This document shows, in pieces, positions 17,473-25,807 of a stretch of 42,528 nt of DNA. The notes beneath the pieces were generated by a model, which saw nothing but the letters and a program-made list of their open reading frames with translations, was not told where the DNA came from and did not search any database. Position 1 is the stretch's first letter, and every line of letters begins with the position of its first letter. Source of the DNA: Pseudomonadota bacterium (GTDB lineage Bacteria > Pseudomonadota > Alphaproteobacteria > Rhizobiales > Tepidamorphaceae); the NCBI GenBank assembly GCA_023458595.1, contig JAEWYT010000164.1, positions 1 through 42,528 on the forward strand. Direction: 5' to 3'. Position numbers and translations under genes: made by a program.

Positions 17473-19491
17473 ATGACAGACAAAGCCGCACAGGTCGACT
17501 ATCGCGCGATGGCCAACGCCATCCGTGCGCTCGCCATGGATGCCGTGGAGGCCGCAAAGTCCGGCCACCCGGGCATGCCGATGGGCACCGCCGACATCGC
17601 CACGGTGCTGTTCACCCGCTTCCTGAAGTTCGACCCGAAGGCGCCCGAGTGGCACGACCGCGACCGCTTCGTGCTGTCGGCCGGCCACGGCTCGATGCTG
17701 CTCTACGCGCTCCTGTACCTGACCGGCTACGAGGCGGTGACCATCGAGGAGCTGAAGAACTTCCGACAGCTCGGCTCGAGGACGGCCGGCCATCCGGAAT
17801 ATGACCACTGCCCCGGCGTCGAGACGACGACGGGCCCCCTCGGCCAGGGCATCGCCACCGCCGTCGGCATGGCGATCGCCGAGCGCCACATGAACGCCGC
17901 CTTCGGCGACGACCTCGTCGATCACTTCACCTACGTGCTCGCCAGCGACGGCGACCTGATGGAAGGCGTCAGCCACGAGGCGATCTCGCTCGCCGGCCAC
18001 CTGAAGCTCGACCGGCTGATCGTCCTGTTCGACGACAACGGCATCTCCATCGACGGACCGCTGACGCTCGCCGAATCCGGCGACCAGATGAAGCGCTTCG
18101 AGGCCGCCGGCTGGCACACCCAGCGCGTCGACGGCCACGATCCCGACGCCATCGCCGCGGCGATCGAGGCCGCCCGCGATTCCGACCAGCCCTCGATCAT
18201 CGCCTGCAAGACGATCATCGGCTACGGAGCGCCCAACAAGCAGGGCTCCTCCTCCACCCACGGCTCGCCGCTCGGTGCCGACGAGGTCCGCTCGGCCCGC
18301 CTCGAGCTCGGCTGGGACCACCCGCCTTTCGAGGTTCCCACCAGCATCCGCGACGCCTGGCGCATCGCCGGCCTGCGCTCCGGCAAGGCGCGCAGCGCCT
18401 GGGAGAAGCGCCTGGCCGCCGTCGACCACGAGGTGCGCAACGAGTTCGAGCGGCGCATGCGCGGCGAGCTGCCGGTCGACCTTGCCGCCGCGATCCGCTC
18501 GCTCAAGGAGACCTTCGTCGCCGAGAAGCCCGACGTCGCCACCCGCAAGGCGTCCGAGCTCTGCCTCGGCGCCATCAACCCGGCGGTGCCCGAGACGATC
18601 GGCGGCTCGGCCGACCTGACCGGCTCCAACAACACCCGCAGCCCCGACCAGAAGGTGCTGAACGCCGAGAACTACGGCGGCCGCTTCATCCACTACGGCG
18701 TGCGCGAGCACGGCATGGCCGCGGCCATGAACGGCATGGCGCTGCACGGCGGCGTGATCCCCTACTCGGGCACCTTCCTGGTGTTCTCGGACTACTGCCG
18801 CCCGTCGATCCGGCTCGCCGCGCTGATGGGCATCCGCGTCATCCACGTGATGACGCACGATTCCATCGGGCTGGGCGAGGACGGCCCGACCCACCAGCCG
18901 GTCGAGCATCTGGCCGCGCTGCGGGCGATCCCGAACCTGAACGTCTTCCGCCCGGCCGACGCCGGCGAGACCGCCGAATGCTGGCAGCTCGCCCTCGAAT
19001 CCCGCGAGCGGCCGAGCGTGCTGGCGCTGACCCGCCAGAACGTCCCGACCGTGCGCACCGCGATGAGCGAGGAGAACCGCTGCGCCCGCGGCGCCTACGA
19101 GCTCGCCGCCGCGACCGGGCAGGCCAGGGCGACGCTGTTCGCCACCGGCTCGGAGGTCGCGCTCGCGCTCGAGGCCCGCGTCATCTTGGAGCGCGACGGG
19201 ATACCGACCCGTGTGGTATCGGTGCCCTGTTTCGAGCTGTTCGAGGAACAGCCGGCCGATTATCGCCGCGCCATTCTCGACGGCACGCCGGTGCGGATCG
19301 CCGTCGAGGCGGCCGTGCGGCAGGGCTGGGACCACATTATCGGACGTGACGGCGGCTTCGTCGGCATGAGGGGTTTCGGCGCCAGCGCCCCGTACAAGAA
19401 ACTGTACGAGCATTTCGGCATCACCGCCGGGGCGATCGTGGCGGAAGCCCGGCGTATTTTGGATAGCCTGGCGCCGACCGACGAGGCCTGA
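17473..19491 (+). CDS. tkt: transketolase
   Basis: Thiamine-diphosphate enzyme moving two-carbon units in the pentose phosphate or Calvin pathways. The 672-aa protein has SGHPGMPMG (30-38), the ThDP-Mg motif beginning DGDLMEG (159-165), catalytic Glu412 in GVREHGMAAAMNG, and GEDGPTHQP (about 468-476). The ATG at 17473 gives normal length; the ribosome site is weak (GGAA). It opens the plus-strand run tkt-gap-rid-pgk-fba. No RubisCO, phosphoribulokinase or CbbR is in view, so glycolysis/gluconeogenesis and pentose phosphate roles are the simpler reading. Confidence 0.97.
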   Translation: MTDKAAQVDYRAMANAIRALAMDAVEAAKSGHPGMPMGTADIATVLFTRFLKFDPKAPEWHDRDRFVLSAGHGSMLLYALLYLTGYEAVTIEELKNFRQLGSRTAGHPEYDHCPGVETTTGPLGQGIATAVGMAIAERHMNAAFGDDLVDHFTYVLASDGDLMEGVSHEAISLAGHLKLDRLIVLFDDNGISIDGPLTLAESGDQMKRFEAAGWHTQRVDGHDPDAIAAAIEAARDSDQPSIIACKTIIGYGAPNKQGSSSTHGSPLGADEVRSARLELGWDHPPFEVPTSIRDAWRIAGLRSGKARSAWEKRLAAVDHEVRNEFERRMRGELPVDLAAAIRSLKETFVAEKPDVATRKASELCLGAINPAVPETIGGSADLTGSNNTRSPDQKVLNAENYGGRFIHYGVREHGMAAAMNGMALHGGVIPYSGTFLVFSDYCRPSIRLAALMGIRVIHVMTHDSIGLGEDGPTHQPVEHLAALRAIPNLNVFRPADAGETAECWQLALESRERPSVLALTRQNVPTVRTAMSEENRCARGAYELAAATGQARATLFATGSEVALALEARVILERDGIPTRVVSVPCFELFEEQPADYRRAILDGTPVRIAVEAAVRQGWDHIIGRDGGFVGMRGFGASAPYKKLYEHFGITAGAIVAEARRILDSLAPTDEA

Positions 19492-19539
19492 GGCCCGCGG
19501 TCGGAACGGGGCGCAACGGAGTAACGAGGGAGACTTGGG

Positions 19540-20550
19540 ATGGCTGTCAGGGTTGCGATCAACGGATTTGGCCGGATCGGCCGGCTGGTGCTGCGCGGGA
19601 TCATCGAATCCGGCCGCACCGACATCGAGGTGGTCGGCATCAACGATCTCGGACCGATCGAGACGAACGCGCACCTCCTGCGCTACGACAGCGTGCACGG
19701 CCGCTTCCCGCACCAGGTGACCGTCTCCGGCGACACCATGGACGCCGGCCGCGGCCCGATGAAGGTGACCGCGATCCGCGATCCCAAGGAGCTGCCGTGG
19801 AAGGAGCTCGACGTCGACATCGCGCTCGAGTGCACCGGCATCTTCGCCGACCGCGACAAGGCGGCGATGCACCTGGAGGCCGGCGCCAAGCGCGTGCTCG
19901 TCTCCGCCCCGGCGACCAAGGCCGACCTCACCGTCGTCTACGGCGTCAACCACGACCAGCTGACGGCCGACCACAAGGTCGTGTCCAACGCCTCGTGCAC
20001 GACGAACTGCCTCGCCCCGGTCGCCAAGGTGATCAACGACGCCGTCGGCATCGAGAAGGGCTTCATGACGACCGTCCACGCCTACACGGGCGACCAGCCG
20101 GTCCTCGATACGCTCCACAAGGACCTCTACCGGGCGCGCGCCGCGGCGATGTCGATGATCCCGACCACGACGGGCGCCGCCAAGGCCGTCGGCCTGGTGC
20201 TGCCGGAACTGAACGGCAAGCTCGACGGCGTCTCGGTGCGCGTGCCGACGCCGAACGTCTCGGTCATCGACTTCAAGGTCGTCGCCAGGCGCGACACCAC
20301 GGTCGAGGAGGTCAACGAGGCGATCAAGGCGGCGGCGGGCTCGAACGCCCTGAAGGGCATTCTCTGCGTCACCGACCAGCCGCTCGTGTCGATGGACCTG
20401 AACCACGACCCGGCCTCGTCGACCTTCGCGCTCGACCAGACCAAGGTCATGGACGGCAACTTCGTCCGCGTGCTGTCGTGGTACGATAACGAGTGGGGCT
20501 TCTCCAACCGCATGGCCGACACCGCGGTGGCGATGGGTCGGCTGATCTGA
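19540..20550 (+). CDS. gap: glyceraldehyde-3-phosphate dehydrogenase, type I
   Basis: Oxidises and phosphorylates glyceraldehyde-3-phosphate to 1,3-bisphosphoglycerate. It has 336 aa, full length. NAD-binding INGFGRIGR (7-15) and the active-site SNASCTTNCLAP with Cys153 are intact, as are HAYTGDQ and the C-terminal SWYDNEWGFSNRM. A good GGGAG ribosome site precedes the ATG, 48 bp after tkt. It is in one transcriptional unit with tkt and pgk by spacing. Confidence 0.98.
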   Translation: MAVRVAINGFGRIGRLVLRGIIESGRTDIEVVGINDLGPIETNAHLLRYDSVHGRFPHQVTVSGDTMDAGRGPMKVTAIRDPKELPWKELDVDIALECTGIFADRDKAAMHLEAGAKRVLVSAPATKADLTVVYGVNHDQLTADHKVVSNASCTTNCLAPVAKVINDAVGIEKGFMTTVHAYTGDQPVLDTLHKDLYRARAAAMSMIPTTTGAAKAVGLVLPELNGKLDGVSVRVPTPNVSVIDFKVVARRDTTVEEVNEAIKAAAGSNALKGILCVTDQPLVSMDLNHDPASSTFALDQTKVMDGNFVRVLSWYDNEWGFSNRMADTAVAMGRLI

Positions 20551-20570
20551 GGACAGGCCGGGACCTGAAC

Positions 20571-20999
20571 ATGGATCGGGAACACGCCAATCCGGTGGAC
20601 GTCTGGAAGCCTGGTTCCTTTCCCATGAACCAGGCCGTCGTCGAGCCGTCGGGACGGCGTGTGCATCTGACCGGCCAAGTGGCCTGGGATGCCGACGGCA
20701 ATGTCGTCGGCGCCGGCGACGCCGAGAGGCAGACCGAGGTCGCGCTCGACAACATCTCGAAGATCCTGCGAGACCTCGGCGGTCGGATGTCCGACATCGT
20801 TTCGCTGACGACCTACTTCGTCCGGGACGAGGACAAGGACGCCATTTCGCGGGCACGCCAACGCGTGTTCCGCAAGGAGACAGGGCCGGTCGCGACGGGT
20901 ATCCGGGTCGCCGGATTGTGGGAACCGGAGCTCCTCGTCGAGCTGACGGTCATCGCGGTCATCCCCGAGGACCGTTTCCAAGTCGCGGAGTCGAACTGA
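20571..20999 (+). CDS. Rid family (YjgF/YER057c/UK114) protein
   Basis: A 142-aa single-domain protein of the Rid fold, with family blocks VHLTGQVAWDADGNVVG, QTEVALDNISKILRD and LLVELTVIAVIPED. RidA proteins hydrolyse reactive enamine/imine intermediates using an arginine in the VARLP segment. Here the aligned segment is VAGLW, so that arginine is replaced by glycine, which suggests a different activity or a binding role. It is inserted between gap and pgk with 20-bp and 1-bp spacings, clearly part of the operon. The ATG at 20571 begins the conserved region; an open frame upstream overlaps gap and is not protein-like. Confidence 0.9.
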   Translation: MDREHANPVDVWKPGSFPMNQAVVEPSGRRVHLTGQVAWDADGNVVGAGDAERQTEVALDNISKILRDLGGRMSDIVSLTTYFVRDEDKDAISRARQRVFRKETGPVATGIRVAGLWEPELLVELTVIAVIPEDRFQVAESN

Positions 21000-21000
21000 C

Positions 21001-22200
21001 ATGGCCTCGTTCCGCACGATCGACGATCTCGATCTGAACGGCCGGCGCGCTGTCCTGCGCGCCGACCTGAACGTCCCGACCCGGGACGGAGTGGTGACGG
21101 ACGCGACGCGCGTCGAGCGCGCCGCCGACACGATCAGGGCGCTGCTCGACAAGGGCGCGGCCGTGCTGGTGCTCTCCCATTTCGGCCGCCCGAAGGGCAA
21201 GGTCGTCCCGGAGATGTCGCTGAAGCCGGTCGTGGCCGCCCTCGACAAGGCGCTTGGACGCCGGGTGACGTTCGTCGAGACCGACTGGCGCGACGGCAAG
21301 GCGGCGGCAGCCGCCGACAGGGCCGTCGCCGGCGACGTGCTGCTGTTCGAGAACACCCGCTTCCATCCCGGCGACGAGGAGAACGATCCCGAGCTCGCCG
21401 CCCGGTTCGCCTCGCTCGGCGACGTCTTCGTCAACGACGCCTTCTCCGCCGCCCATCGTGCCCATGCCTCCACCGAGGGCGTCGCCCGGCTGCTGCCCTC
21501 TGCCGCCGGGCTCACGATGGCCGCCGAGATCGAGGCGCTGGAGAAGGCTCTGTCGAAGCCGGAGCGCCCGGTGCTCGCCATCGTCGGCGGCGCCAAGGTG
21601 TCGACGAAGATCGACCTGCTCGCCAACCTGTCGGGCAAGGTCGACGCGCTGGTGATCGGCGGCGGCATGGCCAACACGTTCCTCGCCGCCGACGGCCACA
21701 AAATCGGCAAATCGCTGTGCGAGTACGACAAACTCGATACGGCCCGCGAGATCAGGGAAGCGGCCGGGAAGACCGGCTGCGAGATCGTGCTGCCGGTCGA
21801 CGTCGTCGCCGCCAAGGCCTTCGAGGCGAAGGCGCCGCACCGCATTTGCGGCCTGGACGATGTCGCCGACGACGAGATGATCCTCGACATCGGCCCGCAG
21901 ACCGAAGCCGCGCTCGAGGCGCGTCTCGCCAAGACGAAGACCGTGCTGTGGAACGGCCCGTTCGGCGCCTTCGAGCTGGAGCCGTTCGATGCCGGCACCA
22001 ATGCGGTCGCCCGCACCGTCGCCCGCCTGACCAGGGCCGGACACATGCTTTCGGTCGCAGGCGGCGGCGATACGGTCGCGGCCCTCAACAAGGCCGGGGT
22101 GACCGGGGACTTCACCTTCGTCTCGACGGCCGGCGGCGCCTTCCTCGAATGGCTCGAGGGCAAGGCCCTGCCCGGTGTCGAGGCTCTTAGAAACCGTTGA
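21001..22200 (+). CDS. pgk: phosphoglycerate kinase
   Basis: Transfers phosphate from 1,3-bisphosphoglycerate to ADP. It has 399 aa, full length. The N-terminal substrate motif is VLRADLNVP (18-26), with LSHFGRPKGK, FVNDAFSAAHRAHAST and the C-terminal nucleotide-binding GGGDTVAAL near 353. The start is 1 nt after the rid stop, implying coupling. It is followed by fba after 29 bp. Confidence 0.98.
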   Translation: MASFRTIDDLDLNGRRAVLRADLNVPTRDGVVTDATRVERAADTIRALLDKGAAVLVLSHFGRPKGKVVPEMSLKPVVAALDKALGRRVTFVETDWRDGKAAAAADRAVAGDVLLFENTRFHPGDEENDPELAARFASLGDVFVNDAFSAAHRAHASTEGVARLLPSAAGLTMAAEIEALEKALSKPERPVLAIVGGAKVSTKIDLLANLSGKVDALVIGGGMANTFLAADGHKIGKSLCEYDKLDTAREIREAAGKTGCEIVLPVDVVAAKAFEAKAPHRICGLDDVADDEMILDIGPQTEAALEARLAKTKTVLWNGPFGAFELEPFDAGTNAVARTVARLTRAGHMLSVAGGGDTVAALNKAGVTGDFTFVSTAGGAFLEWLEGKALPGVEALRNR

Positions 22201-22229
22201 TGTATCGTGAGAAAGACAGGGAGTAGACG

Positions 22230-23258
22230 ATGAGCGAACGGCTCGAGGACATCGCCCAGGCCATGGTGGCCGAGGGCAAGGGCATTCTCGCCGCCGACGA
22301 GAGCTCCGGCACCATCAAGAAGCGCTTCGACTCGATAAAGGCGGAGTCGACCGAGGACAATCGCCGCGATTATCGCGAGATGCTGTTCCGCGCCGACGCG
22401 ATGAAGACGGCGATCTCGGGCGTGATCCTGTTTGACGAGACGATCCGCCAGAAGGCCGCCGACGGCACCCCGCTGGTCGATCTGATCAGGGCCGCCGGTG
22501 CCGTCCCCGGCATCAAGGTCGACGCCGGCGCCAAGGATCTGCCCGGTTTCCCGGGGGAGAAGATCACAGAGGGCCTCGACGGCCTGGCCGGCCGGCTGAA
22601 GGAGTACTACGGCCTCGGCGCCCGCTTCGCCAAGTGGCGCGCGGTGATCGATATCGCCGATGGCATCCCGACCTGGGGCTGCGTCAAGGCGAACGCCCAC
22701 GCGCTCGCCCGCTATGCCGCGCTGTGCCAGCAGGCCGGCATCGTGCCGATCGTCGAGCCGGAGGTGCTGATGGACGGTCCCGTGGCCGCCCATGACGCGG
22801 AGCGCTGCTACGCGGTCACCGAGTGGACGCTGAAGACCGTCTTCCAGGAGCTGTTCGAGCAGCGCGTGATGCTGGAAGGCATGGTGCTGAAGCCCAACAT
22901 GATCGTCGCCGGCAAGAACGCCAAGAAGCAGGCGGGTGCCCAGGAAGTGGCCGAGAAGACGGTGCGCTGCCTGAAGTCCTGCGTGCCGGCGGCGGTGCCC
23001 GGCATCGCCTTCCTGTCGGGCGGTCAGTCCGACGAGCAGGCCACCGAGCACCTCTCGCTGATGAACGCGATGGGGCCGCTGCCCTGGAAGCTCACCTTCT
23101 CCTACGGCCGCGCCCTGCAGGCCGCTGCGCTGAAGGCATGGGGCGGCAAGCAGGAGAACGTCGCCGCCGGCCAGCGCGCCTTCTCCCACCGCGCCGTCAT
23201 GAACGGCCTTGCCGCGACCGGCAAGTGGAGCGCCGACAAGGAGAAGCAGGCCGCCTGA
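22230..23258 (+). CDS. fba: class I fructose-bisphosphate aldolase
   Basis: Cleaves or forms fructose-1,6-bisphosphate by a Schiff-base mechanism. The 342-aa protein resembles the eukaryotic-type class I enzyme: ILAADESSGTIKKRF (19-33), AKWRAVI with Lys135, IVEPEVLMDG with Glu177, and the Schiff-base Lys221 in EGMVLKPNMIVAGK. No metal-binding class II motif is present. Class I aldolase next to pgk is common in Rhizobiales. The ribosome site is weak (GGGAG at about 9 nt). Confidence 0.96.
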   Translation: MSERLEDIAQAMVAEGKGILAADESSGTIKKRFDSIKAESTEDNRRDYREMLFRADAMKTAISGVILFDETIRQKAADGTPLVDLIRAAGAVPGIKVDAGAKDLPGFPGEKITEGLDGLAGRLKEYYGLGARFAKWRAVIDIADGIPTWGCVKANAHALARYAALCQQAGIVPIVEPEVLMDGPVAAHDAERCYAVTEWTLKTVFQELFEQRVMLEGMVLKPNMIVAGKNAKKQAGAQEVAEKTVRCLKSCVPAAVPGIAFLSGGQSDEQATEHLSLMNAMGPLPWKLTFSYGRALQAAALKAWGGKQENVAAGQRAFSHRAVMNGLAATGKWSADKEKQAA

Positions 23259-23452
23259 ACGGGCGCCGGCACGGCCGCCGGCCACGCTTGAAATCGACCC
23301 GGGACCGGTCCAGCCGGCCCGGCTCCGGGCTCACTGCTTTTCGAAAGGGCGCCCGTCGGCACGTGGAGCCCGCCGAGTCCGCGTTTTTGCCGCAATCGCG
23401 GCGTAAACGTGCAAATTCGGATATGCTCCACCGTCGAACGAATCAAACGACC

Positions 23453-24088
23453 ATGGCATCCGCGGCGGCCCGTCTCGTCCTCATCACCCCTCCGGAATTC
23501 GATCCGGCGGACTTCGCGCGCCGGCTCGCCGACGCCTTGCAGGCCGCCGAAATCTCCGCCGTGATCCTCGATCTCGCGACGGAGAATCCGGCCGCGTGGC
23601 GCCGGGCGGCCGAGGTGCTTTGCCCGATCGCCCAGGAGCGCGACGCCGCGTTCCTCCTGCGCGACAGCACCGGCCTCGTCCGCGAGGTGGGCGCCGACGG
23701 CGTGCACGTGAGCGAGGGCGCCGCCGCGCTCGACAGCGCGCTCAGTCACCTCAAGCCCGACATGATCGTCGGGGCGGGCGACTGCACCACCCGCCACGCC
23801 GCCATGCTGCTCGGCGAGCACCAGCCGGACTACGTGCTGCTCGGCCGCATGGACGTCGAGGAGGATATCCCGGCGACCTTCAATCTGGTCGAATGGTGGG
23901 CCGAGCTCTTCCAGATCCCCTGCGTCGCGCTGTGCGCCGACAACTGGTCGACGGCCGAGGACGCCACCGCCGCCGGAGCCGACTTCCTCGCCCTGCGCGC
24001 TCTGGTCTGGAGCGATCCGCTGGGCGTCGCCGAGGCGGTCCGCCGCGCCGCCGCGATCGCCGCCCGGGTCCGCGAGGAGGCTGCATGA
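23453..24088 (+). CDS. ThiE-like (thiamine-phosphate synthase family) protein
   Basis: A 211-aa TIM-barrel protein resembling thiamine-phosphate synthase. It keeps the ADGVHVSEG segment (ThiE ADGVHLGQ) and a GADFLALRALVW-like C-terminal strand. The glycine-rich phosphate loop and the T-x-T-K substrate loop of true ThiE are not evident; the corresponding stretch reads PDYVLLGRMDVEEDIP. No other thi gene is near. It may be a diverged paralogue with another substrate. The start is uncertain: ATG at 23453, or an in-frame ATG at 23423; neither has a good ribosome site. Its stop overlaps the next start (ATGA). Confidence 0.75.
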   Translation: MASAAARLVLITPPEFDPADFARRLADALQAAEISAVILDLATENPAAWRRAAEVLCPIAQERDAAFLLRDSTGLVREVGADGVHVSEGAAALDSALSHLKPDMIVGAGDCTTRHAAMLLGEHQPDYVLLGRMDVEEDIPATFNLVEWWAELFQIPCVALCADNWSTAEDATAAGADFLALRALVWSDPLGVAEAVRRAAAIAARVREEAA

Positions 24089-25086
24089 GGCGGGCTGCGT
24101 TCGTCGCGATCGCAGCCGCCATCCTCGCCTGCTCCGGTACGCCGAGCGCCGGCGCTGCCGGCACGGATACCGCCCGTACCGATACCGCCGGCTCCGATAC
24201 CGCCGGCTCCGACACCGCGGCTCTGCCCCGGCGTACCGACATCGCCTACGGTGCCTATCAGCGCGGCTACTACCTGACCGCCTTCCGCTCCGCACTGGAA
24301 CGCGCCCAGAACGGCGACGCCGCCGCGCAGACGCTGCTCGGCGAGCTCTACGCCAAGGGACTCGGCATCCCCAAGGACCTGCAGCAGGCGGTGTGGTGGT
24401 ACAGCCAGGCCGCCGTCGCCGGCAATCGCGAGGCTCAGTTCGCCCTGGCGCTGGCGCTCGCCCGCGGCGAAGGCACGCCGAAGGACGAGGAGAAGGCGGC
24501 CGGCTGGTTCGAGACGGCGGCCGCCAAGGGCCATGTCGAGGCCCACTACAACCTCGCGCTCATCTATGTCGAGGGCCGGGTGCGCCCGCGCGACATGCAG
24601 AAGGCCGCCACGCTCCTCCGCTTCGCCGCCGAGAACGGCCACCCGCCGTCCCAGTACAATCTCGCCCTGCTCTGCCAGGAGGGCGCCGGCGTCGACCAGG
24701 ATCCGGCCGAGGCGCTGCGCTGGATGCAGAAGGCCGCCGAGGCCGGAATGCCCCTCGCCGAGGTCGAGCTCGCCATCATGCTGTTCAAGGGCGAAGGCAC
24801 GGCAACCGACGAGGCGGCGGCCATCAAGTGGTTCCGCCGCGCCGCCGAGAAGGGCAATCCGGTCGCCCAGAACCGTCTCGCCCGCATCTACGCCAACGGC
24901 CGCGGCGTCGAGCAGGACGCCGTGGAGGCGGCGAAATGGCATCTCCTGGCCCGCGCCGCCGGCGCCAGCGACGTCTGGCTCGACGGTTTCGTCGGGTCCC
25001 TGACCGAAGAGCAGGTCGAGGAGGCCGACAAGCGCGTACGCAAGTGGGCGCAGGGCTTCAGCCTCGGCACGACCGGCATTTACTGA
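24085..25086 (+). CDS. exported Sel1-repeat (TPR-like) protein
   Basis: 333 aa. An N-terminal signal (MRRAAFVAIAAAILACSG) with a weak lipobox (ILAC) suggests a secreted or lipid-anchored periplasmic protein. Next comes a TDTAG-type tandem repeat (about 27-46), then about six Sel1 repeats from residue 60 (AQTLLGELYAKGLGIPKDLQQ, AQFALALALARGEGTPKDEEK, and similar units). Sel1 proteins are adaptors; ExoR and PodJ-type regulators use the same fold. The specific partner is unknown. GAGGAGG precedes the ATG, which overlaps the ThiE-like stop by 4 bp, so both are made together. Confidence 0.88.
   Translation: MRRAAFVAIAAAILACSGTPSAGAAGTDTARTDTAGSDTAGSDTAALPRRTDIAYGAYQRGYYLTAFRSALERAQNGDAAAQTLLGELYAKGLGIPKDLQQAVWWYSQAAVAGNREAQFALALALARGEGTPKDEEKAAGWFETAAAKGHVEAHYNLALIYVEGRVRPRDMQKAATLLRFAAENGHPPSQYNLALLCQEGAGVDQDPAEALRWMQKAAEAGMPLAEVELAIMLFKGEGTATDEAAAIKWFRRAAEKGNPVAQNRLARIYANGRGVEQDAVEAAKWHLLARAAGASDVWLDGFVGSLTEEQVEEADKRVRKWAQGFSLGTTGIY
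24163..24222 (+). repeat. 15-bp tandem repeat, four copies
   Basis: Four units (24163, 24178, 24193, 24208) of the form WCCGATACCGCCGGC encode TDTAR, TDTAG, SDTAG and SDTAA in the linker after the signal peptide of the Sel1 protein. The second and third units differ by only one base, suggesting recent duplication. Confidence 0.8.
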
Positions 25087-25233
25087 AGGCGCATTTGAAG
25101 GTGCATATCGCGCCGAGGTTTGTTAGAACCCGCGCCATCCAATCCTTCCGGTCCTGAAATCCTTGGAATACGGCGCCTTCGCGCCCCCTCTTCCGATCGG
25201 TTCCCGGCCGGAGCCATTCGCGGGCTTATCGAC

Positions 25234-25797
25234 ATGAAGATCAACGGAAACCAGATCACCCCGGGCAACGTCATCGAGCACAAGGGCGGCCTCTGGGTCG
25301 CGGTGAAGACCAACGCGGTGAAACCGGGCAAGGGCGGCGCCTTCAATCAGGTGGAGCTGAAGAACCTGATCGACGGCACCAAGCTCAACGAGCGCTTCCG
25401 CGCCGACGAGACGGTGGAGCGCGTCCGCCTCGACCAGAAGGACTTCCAGTTCCTCTACGCCCAGGGCGACCAGCTCGTGTTCATGGACCTCGACACCTAC
25501 GAGCAGCTCGAGCTTGCCGAGGATTTCGTCGGCGAGCGCGCCGCCTTCCTGCAGGACGGCATGACCGTGACCGTCGAGCTCTACGACGGCAGGCCGATCG
25601 GCATCACCCTGCCCCAGCACGTGACGCTCGAGGTCGTCGAGGCCGATCCGGTGGTGAAGGGCCAGACCGCGGCCTCCTCCTACAAGCCCGCCAAGATGGA
25701 GAACGGCGTGCGCGTCATGGTGCCGCCGTTCGTCACCGCCGGCGAGCGCATCATCGTCGACACGAACGAGATCACCTACGTCCGCCGCGCGGACTGA
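25234..25797 (+). CDS. efp: translation elongation factor P
   Basis: Relieves ribosome stalling at polyproline. The 187-aa protein has three OB-like domains. The tip loop KPGKGGAF places the modifiable lysine at K33, matching the EpmA-modified type (beta-lysylation) rather than the rhamnosylated arginine type. The C-terminus ends with TNEITYVRRAD. The ATG at 25234 starts the conserved MKINGNQITPGNVIEHKGGLW; upstream in-frame sequence is not conserved in character. Upstream spacing is 147 bp from the Sel1 gene. Confidence 0.97.
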   Translation: MKINGNQITPGNVIEHKGGLWVAVKTNAVKPGKGGAFNQVELKNLIDGTKLNERFRADETVERVRLDQKDFQFLYAQGDQLVFMDLDTYEQLELAEDFVGERAAFLQDGMTVTVELYDGRPIGITLPQHVTLEVVEADPVVKGQTAASSYKPAKMENGVRVMVPPFVTAGERIIVDTNEITYVRRAD

Positions 25798-25807
25798 GGC
25801 CGGACCG

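Noticed and set aside
17203..20856. Very long open frame (about 1,200 codons) on the minus strand opposite tkt and gap
   Set aside because: Low-complexity, Arg/Gly/Asp/Val-rich translation with no domain, antisense to two certain genes; a known artefact of high-GC codon bias.
17473..23258. Calvin-cycle (cbb) operon
   Set aside because: tkt, gap, pgk and fba fit, but no RubisCO, phosphoribulokinase, sedoheptulose bisphosphatase or CbbR gene is present, so central carbon metabolism is sufficient.
20127..23285. Open frame of about 1,050 codons on the minus strand opposite pgk and fba
   Set aside because: Ser/Ala/Arg-rich shadow of third-position GC bias; pgk and fba are unambiguous on the other strand.
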